A stretch of DNA of 32,331 nt from Synergistales bacterium (lineage in GTDB: Bacteria > Synergistota > Synergistia > Synergistales > Aminobacteriaceae), in assembly GCA_025997955.1 (NCBI GenBank), contig BNVH01000040.1, forward strand, positions 1 to 32,331. The letters are read 5' to 3'. Under the pieces are notes generated by a model. The model was given only the letters and a program-made list of their open reading frames with translations, was not told the origin of the DNA and did no database searches. Of this stretch, positions 24,189 to 32,230 are shown in pieces; position 1 is the stretch's first letter; each line of letters opens with the position of its first letter. Position numbers and translations under genes: made by a program.

Positions 24189-25727
24189 TTAAAACGGGAA
24201 ATCGTCGCCGGCCTTGAACAGTTCTTCGTTGTTGTCGTCCGACGGTCTTATGCCGGGGGTTTGGGTTTGGACGTGGACGCCCGACACGACAAAGGCGCGC
24301 GGCTCGGCGGGGCAGACGTTAAAACACCCGCCGCAGCCTATGCAGTATTCGGGGTCGAAGACCGGCGCCGTCAGGGATGGGTTATTGCCTAACGGCGCCA
24401 TGCGAAGCGCGTGAGTGGGACAGACCTCCGCGCAAGCTCCGCAGGACTGTCCTTTAGTGACGACAACGCAACGCGAGTGATTTAAGAACGATATACCTAT
24501 GCGAGTGATATGCTTTTCCTCGATACTCATATCTCTCAGCGCGTCAGTCGGGCACACGTCCAAGCAGGACTTGCAGTTGTATTGACAATACCCTTTCGTA
24601 TAGTCAAGCCTTGGATGCAGACCGCTCTCGCTGTTAAAGCGTATCACTTCAGCCGGGCAGACGGCGGCGCAGGCCTGGCATCCTATGCAGTGAGAGAGGA
24701 AGTTTTTGGCGTTGTCGGCGCCGGGAGGCGCTATGGGCAAGTCCTGCAATATCGGATGCTGAAACCCCTCTCCCGCTGCCGCGATTTTGTGTTCTTCGCG
24801 CTCGCGCGCGGTGCTGATAGCGCTGAGAGTCGCGCCGCCAACGTAAACGCAGGACGACAAAAACGCCAATATTCCGCTGCTATCTCTCAAAAACGCGCGG
24901 CGGCTTTCTCTTTCTTTCGGCTTTGGCATACCGTAGGACAAAGCCCCCTTCGGACAAGCCGCAGCGCAGCTCATGCAAAGGACGCAGCGGTCGTTATCCA
25001 ATGTTTTGTTCTTCAAGTCGACGCAGTTCATCGGGCATACGTATTCGCAGCTTCCGCATAATACGCATCGCTCCTCATCTAAGCGTATCCGCATAGGCGC
25101 CGCGTTGGCGCATACGCCAAGAAGAATCCCAGCCGGACACCAGTCGCAAAACCTCCGTCCTCTCATGGCCGCCAAGACCAATACAAACGCGAAAAACATA
25201 AGCGAAATCGACATCATGAGCGTTAAACTCGAAATGCCATCTATCGCTAAAACATAAAGCGTTCTCACTCCGCGCCCGAAGCTGCCCAGTGGAGACAGCG
25301 GAATAAACAGGTACGGCAAAGAAAAAGCCAAACCGACGCCCGCGAGCGTTGGGACGATATAACGAAGCGCCGAGGGAGAGATATAACGATAGCGTTTTTT
25401 GAATATCTTGCTTTTGAAGAACCTCGCCACTCTCCACACCGTCTCCTGCAACGATCCAAATGGACATAAAACAGAGCAATACCATCGCCCCGCAATAATA
25501 GACACCAAGAAAATCAAAAGAAACACAACGCTGTCGAGGGCTATAAGGCCGACGGTAATCTGCGATCTCGTAAGACGCCACAAAAGGTTGTCGTTTACGC
25601 TTACATCGTAGAAAACGCGGCTGTATCCGAGATAGCACATAATAAAGAGAACCAGTATGCCAAGGGCCGCGAGAAAACGGCCCCATGACAGGCCCCTGTA
25701 GAGTATACGCTTTCTGTTTTTGTCCAT
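24189..25727 (-). CDS. Membrane polyferredoxin, NapH-NapG-like fusion
   Basis: About 512 residues (numbering here from the alternative TTG at 25736, 515 residues). The N-terminal half is NapH/YccM-like: TM segments at about 20-38, 60-83, 127-147 and 170-190, the paired motifs CSVLCP (87-91) and CDWCP (197-201), and two ferredoxin sites (CVLCGSCEYVCP 224-235, CVLCMSCAAACP 251-262). Then comes SRRAFLRD (278-285), a twin-arginine-like stretch, followed by a fifth hydrophobic segment (about 286-308). The NapG-like C-terminal half has four more cluster motifs (from Cys350, 384, 432 and 465). This predicts an electron path with clusters on both sides of the membrane. ATG at 25727 is favoured (AGGAG 12 bases upstream); TTG at 25736 is only about 4 bases from it. 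It follows the DUF362 gene. Confidence 0.82.
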   Translation of the reverse strand: MDKNRKRILYRGLSWGRFLAALGILVLFIMCYLGYSRVFYDVSVNDNLLWRLTRSQITVGLIALDSVVFLLIFLVSIIAGRWYCSVLCPFGSLQETVWRVARFFKSKIFKKRYRYISPSALRYIVPTLAGVGLAFSLPYLFIPLSPLGSFGRGVRTLYVLAIDGISSLTLMMSISLMFFAFVLVLAAMRGRRFCDWCPAGILLGVCANAAPMRIRLDEERCVLCGSCEYVCPMNCVDLKNKTLDNDRCVLCMSCAAACPKGALSYGMPKPKERESRRAFLRDSSGILAFLSSCVYVGGATLSAISTAREREEHKIAAAGEGFQHPILQDLPIAPPGADNAKNFLSHCIGCQACAAVCPAEVIRFNSESGLHPRLDYTKGYCQYNCKSCLDVCPTDALRDMSIEEKHITRIGISFLNHSRCVVVTKGQSCGACAEVCPTHALRMAPLGNNPSLTAPVFDPEYCIGCGGCFNVCPAEPRAFVVSGVHVQTQTPGIRPSDDNNEELFKAGDDFPF

Positions 25728-25776
25728 TTTAGCCAAAAACTCCTATAGTTTGGATTTGGATCTGTAGAGGTCGGGT

Positions 25777-26703
25777 TTAAAGGGCGACGCGCTCTATCTT
25801 GAGCTTTGTCAAGTCGAGTTCTCCAAATCCGGCCGCGGCGGCGAGCTTTATATGTCCGACGCCGGACGGTTCGCGGTTGAGCATCCTCGCTCCGGCGGCG
25901 TCCGCGGCCACCGGGTCGGGCGAGATAATCTGAGCTTTCATCTCGACGACATCGTCAGGTGAGCCTCCCCTCGGCCCGTTACGCACCACTACGCGGTAGG
26001 CGTCGACGACAGATAGGTCGGGCTTGCGGGCGCGAAGAAAGTCCGCTATGCACTCCTGCAGGCCCAGAGAGTGATACTCGCGGCGGTTCCACACGCAGCC
26101 CATCAGGTTCTTCATGGCTATGCTCACCCCCGCGCCGCCGTGGTGCTTCAGAACGGGTACGCTTATCATCACGTCGCTCTCTAAAAGCGTCTCGTGAATC
26201 TGCGTGGCGCTGAGCTTGGAGGCGCCCTTCACGTCAACATTCTGATAATACTTCGCTCCGTCGGAAGGCGCGTAAACTCCGCCCGAAGACTTTATAGCGG
26301 CGCCTATACCGCTCGCCGCCAATGACGACTCCCAATATTCTATGGAGTGATCCATGACGTAGACTCGCTTAGCCCCCGCGTCAAGGCAATGTCTAACGAC
26401 GTTCGCCACGAGAGCTGGCGGCGTGTTGGGGCCAAGCTCCTCCGGCAAATCCCATGACATGTTCGGTTTTATGACAACCGTCTGCCCTTTTTTGACAAAG
26501 CGCGTCATGCCTCCCAAGAGAGCTATGCCTTTATCGAACATAGCCGCGGACGAGCCGCCCCTCAGAGCCACTAAATCGGGGCGAGCCGCCTCTTCAGCCG
26601 CCTGCGCCGCGCTGACCGCTCCACGCAGACCGCGGGGCAAAAACATAACTCCGGCTCCAAGTCCGAGTGCAGCGGTCTTCTTTAAAAATTCACGTCGTTC
26701 CAT
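25777..26703 (-). CDS. DUF362 domain protein with Tat-type signal
   Basis: This 308-residue protein has an N-terminal twin-arginine leader (MERREFLKKTAALGLGAG, hydrophobic to about residue 23, possible cleavage after SAAQA), so export in a folded, cofactor-bearing state is likely. The body is a DUF362 domain, with VVIKPNMSWDLP, ISVPVLKHHGGAGVSIAMKN and LMGCVWNRREYH typical of the family. DUF362 proteins often sit beside or are fused to ferredoxins and may be iron-sulfur or redox-linked, but the reaction is unknown. This copy has no ferredoxin motif of its own. AGGAGGGG lies 6 bases before the ATG. It is followed 40-50 bases later by the polyferredoxin gene, which probably supplies or accepts its electrons. 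Confidence 0.82.
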   Translation of the reverse strand: MERREFLKKTAALGLGAGVMFLPRGLRGAVSAAQAAEEAARPDLVALRGGSSAAMFDKGIALLGGMTRFVKKGQTVVIKPNMSWDLPEELGPNTPPALVANVVRHCLDAGAKRVYVMDHSIEYWESSLAASGIGAAIKSSGGVYAPSDGAKYYQNVDVKGASKLSATQIHETLLESDVMISVPVLKHHGGAGVSIAMKNLMGCVWNRREYHSLGLQECIADFLRARKPDLSVVDAYRVVVRNGPRGGSPDDVVEMKAQIISPDPVAADAAGARMLNREPSGVGHIKLAAAAGFGELDLTKLKIERVAL

Positions 26704-26736
26704 AAGATACCCCTCCTAAAATTTTCTTGTTCTTCA

Positions 26737-28812
26737 CTAACTCAGCGAACCCAAGTCCCCGACTTTCTCTATAAGCGCGCCGGCTTGGGACAAGAGAGCC
26801 AGCCTATTGGCTCTCACCCGTTCGTCTTTATCCATAACCATAACATCTTTGAAGAAAGCGGCTATCGCGGGCGACAGCTCGGCTAAAGTGGCGGTCAGGC
26901 TCTTCCAGTCGTTTCGCGCTATGGCGCCGTCGACCAATGGCTTGGTCTTCTCTATCGTATCAAAAAGCGTCTTCTCGGCCGTCTTAGTGGCGATAGCTAT
27001 ATCAAATACGCCGCCCGTCTCAGCGGAGGACTTTTGCAAAATGTTACGTACGCGCACAGCGGCGTTAGTCAGCTCGGCAAACCACGCCTCGTCTTTCACT
27101 TCGTTCAATGCCTCCATCAGGCGCAAAGCCTGAAGCGGCCTATCCTTGGATACCGATATGGCAAGGCGCGCCAAGTCATGCTCAAAGCCCTTTTCTTTGA
27201 GCTGCATAAGAAGTCTCTGCTCTATAAAGAGCATTATCTTTTTTACAACTTCCGCGTCCACTTCCGAGGCGGAAGCCGACGCGTTGACAGTGGCGCCGAG
27301 GTCTACGTCGAACTTCCGCGCCCAGATTATCTCGTTTATACAGCGGGCGGCGCGGCGCAGCGCGTAGGGGTCCTGCGAGCCGGTAGGTTCGAGGCCTACT
27401 TTATGACAATTCACTATGATATGTATTCGCTCAGCCAAGCCCAAGATGGCGCCCACGTCGTCCGTAGGCGTTGCGTCGCTCGAAGAGCGCGGAAGATACT
27501 GCTCGTAAAGAGCCAACGTCACACGCGGATTCTCGCCGTCAAGGCTCGCGTACTCGCGTCCCATCACGCCCTGCACCTCCGGAAACTCGTACACCATGTG
27601 GGAAACGAGATCGGCCTTGGACAGAAGCGCCGCGCGCTCGACAATCTGAGACAGGTCATGTTTCGATAAAGCGCCGCAGAGCCACAGGGCTAATTTCTGC
27701 GTGGCTATCACCTTGTCATATACCGTACCGAGCTTCTCCTGATACACTATTGTTTTGAGACGCTCTATATTAGCGGCCAGCGGGTGCTTGCGGTCTTCGG
27801 CCCAAAAGAACGCGGCGTCCGAGAGGCGGGAGCGAAGGACTCGCTCGTTCCCCTCCCTGATGACTCTCATATCCACAGCGCGGTTATTGGCGACGCCCAC
27901 GAACGTGTTTTTCAGCTTGCCCTCCTTGGAGCGCACCGCGAAATACTTCTGGTTTTTCTTCATGGAGGTTATGAGCACCTCCTGCGGAATTTCGAGGAAT
28001 CGCTCGTCAAAAGAACCGTAGAACGGCACCGGATACTCTACAAGGTAGAGGTTTTCATCGACTAATTCTGGGTCAAGCTCAACTACACCGCTCACTTCAT
28101 GCTCAAGATTCGCTATTCCGGCCAATAGGTTCTGCCTGCGCTTCTCCTGGTCGAGAATGACGCTGTTGTCGTAGAGTTTTTCCATGAATCTGTCAGCGCT
28201 CGGTATCTCTACATGACGGTTCCCCATAAAGCGATGTCCGCTCGACACCCGACCGCTTGTTACGCCGCCGTATGTAAAAGGCACGACATCTGAGCCGAAT
28301 AGCGCCACAAGCCACCTTATAGGACGGGCGAAGCGCACCGCCGGGTCGTCCCAGTACATGTTTTTTGGGAAGGCGAGACGAGATATTATAAGCGGCAAAA
28401 CCGTAGGCAATAGCTCGGCCACAGCTTTGCCGTCCTCCCGAACCTCAGCCGCTACGTATTTTGTGCCATTCTCGTCTATCTCTTTCAGGGACTCGACGCT
28501 TACGCCGCGGCTTTTGGCGAAGCCGGCGGCCGCCCTTGTCGCGTTGCCCTGATTGTCGTACGCAGACAAGAGAGACGGCCCCTTGAACGTCGCGACGAGG
28601 TCATCTTGCTTCTCCGAGACGCCATACACAAAAAGGGCGACGCGGCGCGGAGTCGCGAAAACCTGCGTTTCTTTGAAAGGTATGCGCAGCTGCCTCAGCT
28701 CGTCGGCCGCTATCGTTGTCAGAGCGCTTAGAATGGGGGGTATAAAGCGGGACGGTATCTCCTCGGTCCCTATTTCCAAAACGAGGCTTCTGACATTGAG
28801 AGAAGTGCTCAT
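26737..28812 (-). CDS. glyS: Glycyl-tRNA synthetase beta subunit
   Basis: This 691-residue beta subunit of the heterotetrameric (alpha2beta2) bacterial glycyl-tRNA synthetase begins LVLEIGTEEIPSRFIPP. It includes FPKNMYWDDPAVRFARPIRW and GRVSSGHRFMG, and a C-terminal DALR-like anticodon-binding region (about 570-680) after the conserved DPYALRRAA. The length is normal (about 690). The ATG shares one base with the glyQ stop (TAATG at 28811-28815 on the complement), which indicates coupling that balances the subunits. DUF362 follows 33 bases downstream and may be co-transcribed. Confidence 0.96.
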   Translation of the reverse strand: MSTSLNVRSLVLEIGTEEIPSRFIPPILSALTTIAADELRQLRIPFKETQVFATPRRVALFVYGVSEKQDDLVATFKGPSLLSAYDNQGNATRAAAGFAKSRGVSVESLKEIDENGTKYVAAEVREDGKAVAELLPTVLPLIISRLAFPKNMYWDDPAVRFARPIRWLVALFGSDVVPFTYGGVTSGRVSSGHRFMGNRHVEIPSADRFMEKLYDNSVILDQEKRRQNLLAGIANLEHEVSGVVELDPELVDENLYLVEYPVPFYGSFDERFLEIPQEVLITSMKKNQKYFAVRSKEGKLKNTFVGVANNRAVDMRVIREGNERVLRSRLSDAAFFWAEDRKHPLAANIERLKTIVYQEKLGTVYDKVIATQKLALWLCGALSKHDLSQIVERAALLSKADLVSHMVYEFPEVQGVMGREYASLDGENPRVTLALYEQYLPRSSSDATPTDDVGAILGLAERIHIIVNCHKVGLEPTGSQDPYALRRAARCINEIIWARKFDVDLGATVNASASASEVDAEVVKKIMLFIEQRLLMQLKEKGFEHDLARLAISVSKDRPLQALRLMEALNEVKDEAWFAELTNAAVRVRNILQKSSAETGGVFDIAIATKTAEKTLFDTIEKTKPLVDGAIARNDWKSLTATLAELSPAIAAFFKDVMVMDKDERVRANRLALLSQAGALIEKVGDLGSLS

Positions 28813-29720
28813 TATTCAGCGCCTCCAATCGCGCCCGTCACGGTATCGTTGAATTTACCCGTAAGCGGGTAGCCCATTCTCTCTCGCTTGGCTACGTAGT
28901 CAGAACAGCAGCGGCTCGCCAAAGCCCTTATGCGCCCGATATAACCGGTGCGCTCCGTTACGCTTATGGCGCTTCGCGCGTCAAGCAGGTTGAAAGCGTG
29001 AGAGCACTTCAGCACGTAGTCATAGGCCGGCTGGACAAATCCCTTATCCAAGACCCGCCGCGCCTCGGCCTCGTAGAGGCCGAAGAGCTGAAAAAGCATG
29101 GAGACGTCCGCCAGCTCGAAGTTATAGTGGGAATACTCTATTTCATTGTTGAGATATACGTCGCCGTAGGTGACTTTGCCACTCCAAGCGAGGTCGTAGA
29201 CGCTCTCTGTCTTTTGGACATACATGGCGATGCGCTCTAAACCGTAGGTTATCTCAGCCGGCACGAGCTTCATATCCACGCCGCCTACTTGCTGAAAGTA
29301 AGTGAACTGCGTCACCTCCATGCCGTCTAACCAAACCTCCCAGCCAAGTCCCCAAGCTCCTATAGTGGGGTTCTCCCAGTCGTCCTCCACAAAACGTATG
29401 TCGTGATCTTGCGCGCTTATACCGAGCGCCGCGAGGCTTTGTATGTAGAGATCTAAAATATTTGACGGAGCTGGCTTGATGATGACCTGATATTGGTAAT
29501 AATGCTGAAGGCGATTTGGGTTTTCTCCGTATCGCCCGTCCGTGGGGCGTCTCGACGGTTGGACATAGGCCACGCGCCAAGGCTCTGGCCCTAAGACGCG
29601 AAGCGACGTAGCGGGGCTCATAGTGCCCGCCCCAACCTCCACATCGTAGGGCTGTTGCACAACGCAGCCTTGGTCAGCCCAAAATCGTTCCAATCTAAAA
29701 TAAATATCTTGAAAGTTCAA
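28812..29720 (-). CDS. glyQ: Glycyl-tRNA synthetase alpha subunit
   Basis: This 302-residue catalytic alpha subunit of alpha2beta2 GlyRS has highly conserved segments: FWADQGCVVQQPYDVEVGAG, RPTDGRYGENPNRLQHYYQ, PTIGAWGLGWEVWLDGMEV, TQFTYFQQVGG and ITYGLERIAMY. The length matches the family (about 290-305). The start is TTG at 29720, supported by TAGGAGG about 8 bases upstream. No ATG is available upstream in frame with homologous sequence. No T-box leader (no AGGGTGGNACC-type element) is visible ahead of the gene. Confidence 0.97.
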   Translation of the reverse strand: MNFQDIYFRLERFWADQGCVVQQPYDVEVGAGTMSPATSLRVLGPEPWRVAYVQPSRRPTDGRYGENPNRLQHYYQYQVIIKPAPSNILDLYIQSLAALGISAQDHDIRFVEDDWENPTIGAWGLGWEVWLDGMEVTQFTYFQQVGGVDMKLVPAEITYGLERIAMYVQKTESVYDLAWSGKVTYGDVYLNNEIEYSHYNFELADVSMLFQLFGLYEAEARRVLDKGFVQPAYDYVLKCSHAFNLLDARSAISVTERTGYIGRIRALASRCCSDYVAKRERMGYPLTGKFNDTVTGAIGGAE

Positions 29721-29785
29721 ATAATATGCCTCCTACACAACACATGTCCGGCTCTCTTGAGCGCTTGATTTTATTCTATTAACAA

Positions 29786-29797
29786 ACCATTGTAACA
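29786..29797 (-). promoter_or_regulatory. Extended -10 promoter of glyQ-glyS
   Basis: On the minus strand TGTTACAAT (TACAAT at complement of 29789-29794) matches an extended -10 (TGnTATAAT-like). No good -35 is present at standard spacing, as is common for extended -10 promoters. It lies about 70 bases ahead of the TTG start of glyQ. Confidence 0.4.
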
Positions 29798-29977
29798 CAA
29801 AATAAGATTTTTAATATTCGCTCGTCGTCTCAAATCATCAATATTTTGTTATATTTTTTTGCGCTCGCTACATAAACGGCACAAAACAAGAGGCGGAACA
29901 ACAGAGCTTTTGATGAGATTTTTTCGGAAAAGGAGTATACCAAATTATAGTATATTTGCGCGTATTGTCGTTCGTTT

Positions 29978-30008
29978 GTAGAGACGCATGGTGTTCATGC
30001 GTCTCTAA
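29978..30008. repeat. Perfect 12-bp inverted repeat, GTAGAGACGCATG type
   Basis: TAGAGACGCATG (29979-29990) and CATGCGTCTCTA (29996-30007) flank a 5-base loop. It lies just beyond the stop of the Rpn-type gene and belongs to the widespread GTAGAGACGC kind of dispersed palindromic repeat. No T-run is present, so it may stabilise an mRNA end rather than terminate. Confidence 0.7.
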
Positions 30009-30019
30009 ATCATGTCATT

Positions 30020-30925
30020 TTAGCTCAAACTCAGAATATCGTCCTTGCCGAGACCTGTCACGTCGATAATGTCGCTGACGGACATATTGCGGGACAGCAT
30101 TCTACGGGCGACCTCAAAAGCCTTTTTAGCTTCGCCCTCTTCTAAGCCCTTCTCCATGCCCTTCTCCATGCCCTCTTCCAATCCCTCTTCCCACGCGTCG
30201 CGTATATGGATTTCTCTTATAGCTTCGTCTATCGGAATGAGTTTCATTCTCCATACCTCCCTCACTTTGGGGTCAATATTTTCGTCCCATATTCTCAATA
30301 TGCGGTAAATGAACCTCTGAATGTTTCTCATCTTGCCTATGTCATAGCCACGCTCTCTCGCTACGCTGAGAAGCTCTAATGAATATCTTCCTCGCTTCTC
30401 CAAGCTCTCTCCGGCGTCGAGCATTCTTTTGGCCGCGAGTATCACTAACGCGAATACACGCTCGTCACGCTTCAATTCTTCTATATCGGCGCTTGCCACA
30501 TGGTAAACGCCGAACTTGAAATTCAGCTCTGTCCCGTAACATGACGTACTGTACGTTTTCACCGGCTTGATATTACCCGTCAGTATAGCGTAGGACGTGA
30601 CGGGAAGGCCTAATCTGTCGCCCATGCGGTAGTATCCTTGGAACATTCGCAGCGGCAAGTCTTTATCTGGTTCATGCTGCTGTTCTATATGAAACACTAT
30701 CCGCTGGTCAGCGCCTGTCTTCAGCGGTATAGACAGAGCGACGTCAGAAGTCCTCATGCCCTTATCCGAGTCGGAACCGATAGCCGGTAACTCACCCGAA
30801 ACCAACAGAGGTTTTCTGTTATAATCTCTGTCCGCCGCCAGATCGGGTTTGAAGAACAGAAGCGCGTCGTCTACGTTCTCGGTTATACAATCTTTCCATG
30901 CTCTATCAATCCAGTGCTCGCTCAT
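30020..30925 (-). CDS. Rpn family PD-(D/E)XK nuclease (recombination-promoting nuclease / transposase-like)
   Basis: This 301-residue Rpn-type protein has a PD-(D/E)XK nuclease core at about 20-130: Asp61 in TSDVALSIPL and the E-x-Q motif in VFHIEQQHEP (Glu81, Gln83), followed by LPLRMFQGYYRMG. A helical middle follows. The C-terminal region has the repeated charged unit GMEKGMEKGLEEGEAKK (about 254-270) and ends with SVSDIIDVTGLGKDDILSLS, the helix-turn-like tail usual in this family. Rpn proteins promote RecA-independent recombination in E. coli and spread as multicopy families. GGGAG precedes the ATG by about 11 bases. It starts 32 bases after the TerD/VWA gene and may be co-transcribed. 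Confidence 0.85.
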   Translation of the reverse strand: MSEHWIDRAWKDCITENVDDALLFFKPDLAADRDYNRKPLLVSGELPAIGSDSDKGMRTSDVALSIPLKTGADQRIVFHIEQQHEPDKDLPLRMFQGYYRMGDRLGLPVTSYAILTGNIKPVKTYSTSCYGTELNFKFGVYHVASADIEELKRDERVFALVILAAKRMLDAGESLEKRGRYSLELLSVARERGYDIGKMRNIQRFIYRILRIWDENIDPKVREVWRMKLIPIDEAIREIHIRDAWEEGLEEGMEKGMEKGLEEGEAKKAFEVARRMLSRNMSVSDIIDVTGLGKDDILSLS

Positions 30926-30957
30926 ACTCGCGCTACTCCCGTTCGTTTAAACGATGC

Positions 30958-32190
30958 TCAAATCATACCAAGCCGTTTGGCTTCTTTTAGCCAAATAGGA
31001 AACTCCGCGAGCATTCTGGAGTACAATTCCGTATTGTCGATTCGGTCAATGTCGTCAAGCGCAAAGAAGTTCGCGTTGTCAACCTTTCGCCCGGCCATTG
31101 TATCCAAGTCCTCCAACACTCCGTAACCCGAACCGCCAATGCCTATGAACTGCCAAAAGATAGGATACTCGGACGCTTTGGCTATCAACTTCTTGACCTT
31201 GCCCTCGCTGCTCGTGGCGCCGTCTGTTATGCAAAGCACATAGGCGGGCAATTTTCCGCCCCTGTACTCATCTATGACATCGTCAAGGGCGGGAGCCAAA
31301 TTGGTTCCGCCGCCTAAACGATCCATAATGCTCTTCCAGTCGTCCGCCGCCTTGGAATAATTATTCGCCGTAACGGGAGGCATACGTTTGCAGCCTGCCC
31401 CGAAATACCACAGCTCGAACTCGCCGTTATCGTCAAATTGAAGCGCCAACGGCACTATCTTGTCTATAACGCGCTGAACCGTTCCGCGTTTGAAAGTGCT
31501 CGTCATAGAGCCGGATATGTCAATCAGGAGAGCCACTTGCGCCACGACATCCGTGAGCTTGTGTTTTTCAAGAGACACTTTCAGGGGTTTAGCAAGCGAT
31601 ACCAACTGCGGAGCCTCTTTCTCCAAGCGCTTTTCTAATGAGACCTTGTCCGGTTTCGGGGACGGGGTATTAGCCGCCGCCTCCTCGCCCCCGTAGTTTT
31701 TCAGCAAGTCCGCAAGCCCGCCGTTGAACCCGCTAGCAATAGCCGCTACACGCCACACGTCTTTTTTGTATATTTCAATCGCGATTATGGCCTTTTCGCT
31801 TTGAAAATCTTTGCCGGACAAGCGAAGCGCCAATTTTTCCTGTCCGTTTTGTTTTATGGACACCACGCAGGAGTTTATCTGTCCCATAGTCCCGTCTCCG
31901 TCAATGCTGCCCGTAAAGACCAATTTTTGGATGGTTTGCGGCAAAGCGGCGAGATTTACGGCGTACTTTGACGTATTAGCGCCTTGTGTCAAAACGACCT
32001 CTTTGTTTGGCGAGCTCGTCTGGTTGAAGAACACCATGTACCTGTCGTCCGAAAGTTTGTCGTTCGCGTCAACTCCAAAGCAAGATGAATCGTACACGCC
32101 CGCCCCGGTAAAGGTTATCTCTACCTCGAACAGGCTTGAAGCGGAGATGATGTTGTCCAATTTATCGCGAAATCCTCTTTGAATATCCAA
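30958..32190 (-). CDS. TerD-domain plus VWA (TerF-like) stress protein
   Basis: This 410-residue protein has an N-terminal TerD-type domain (about 1-165, with FEVEITFTGAGVYDSSCFGVD, SDDRYMVFFNQ and AIIAIEIYKKDVWRVAA) and a linker containing KVSLEK twice (182 and 204). A C-terminal von Willebrand A domain (about 215-410) has the MIDAS motif DISGSM (224-229), a GGGTNLAPAL segment and ITDGATS. This is the TerF arrangement associated with tellurite resistance and Ca2+/metal-linked phage or stress-response systems; the actual role here is unknown. No TerC, TerB or TerL partner is in the window. The start is TTG at 32190, 9 bases after AGGAGG. A tnpB-like element end lies just upstream. Confidence 0.85.
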   Translation of the reverse strand: MDIQRGFRDKLDNIISASSLFEVEITFTGAGVYDSSCFGVDANDKLSDDRYMVFFNQTSSPNKEVVLTQGANTSKYAVNLAALPQTIQKLVFTGSIDGDGTMGQINSCVVSIKQNGQEKLALRLSGKDFQSEKAIIAIEIYKKDVWRVAAIASGFNGGLADLLKNYGGEEAAANTPSPKPDKVSLEKRLEKEAPQLVSLAKPLKVSLEKHKLTDVVAQVALLIDISGSMTSTFKRGTVQRVIDKIVPLALQFDDNGEFELWYFGAGCKRMPPVTANNYSKAADDWKSIMDRLGGGTNLAPALDDVIDEYRGGKLPAYVLCITDGATSSEGKVKKLIAKASEYPIFWQFIGIGGSGYGVLEDLDTMAGRKVDNANFFALDDIDRIDNTELYSRMLAEFPIWLKEAKRLGMI

Positions 32191-32230
32191 ATGTTTAAGC
32201 CTCCTATTTTACTGTTTTCAACTTTATCCG

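Larger units (their letters stand above)
29721..30019. other. AT-rich intergenic region between the Rpn gene and glyQ
   Basis: No coding potential of note. It holds the likely glyQ promoter (29789), a second minus-strand TATAAT in a partly palindromic AT-rich stretch around 29935-29955, and a 12-bp inverted repeat next to the Rpn gene stop (29979-30007). I see no tRNA and no riboswitch I recognise. Confidence 0.6.

Noticed and set aside
29721..29960. T-box leader ahead of glyQ
   Set aside because: No AGGGTGGNACC-type antiterminator element or terminator was found; the leader is short and AT-rich.
30090..30190. Tandem repeat resembling CRISPR or a satellite in the Rpn gene
   Set aside because: The repetition is a coding low-complexity charged stretch (GMEKGMEKG) usual for Rpn-type C-termini.
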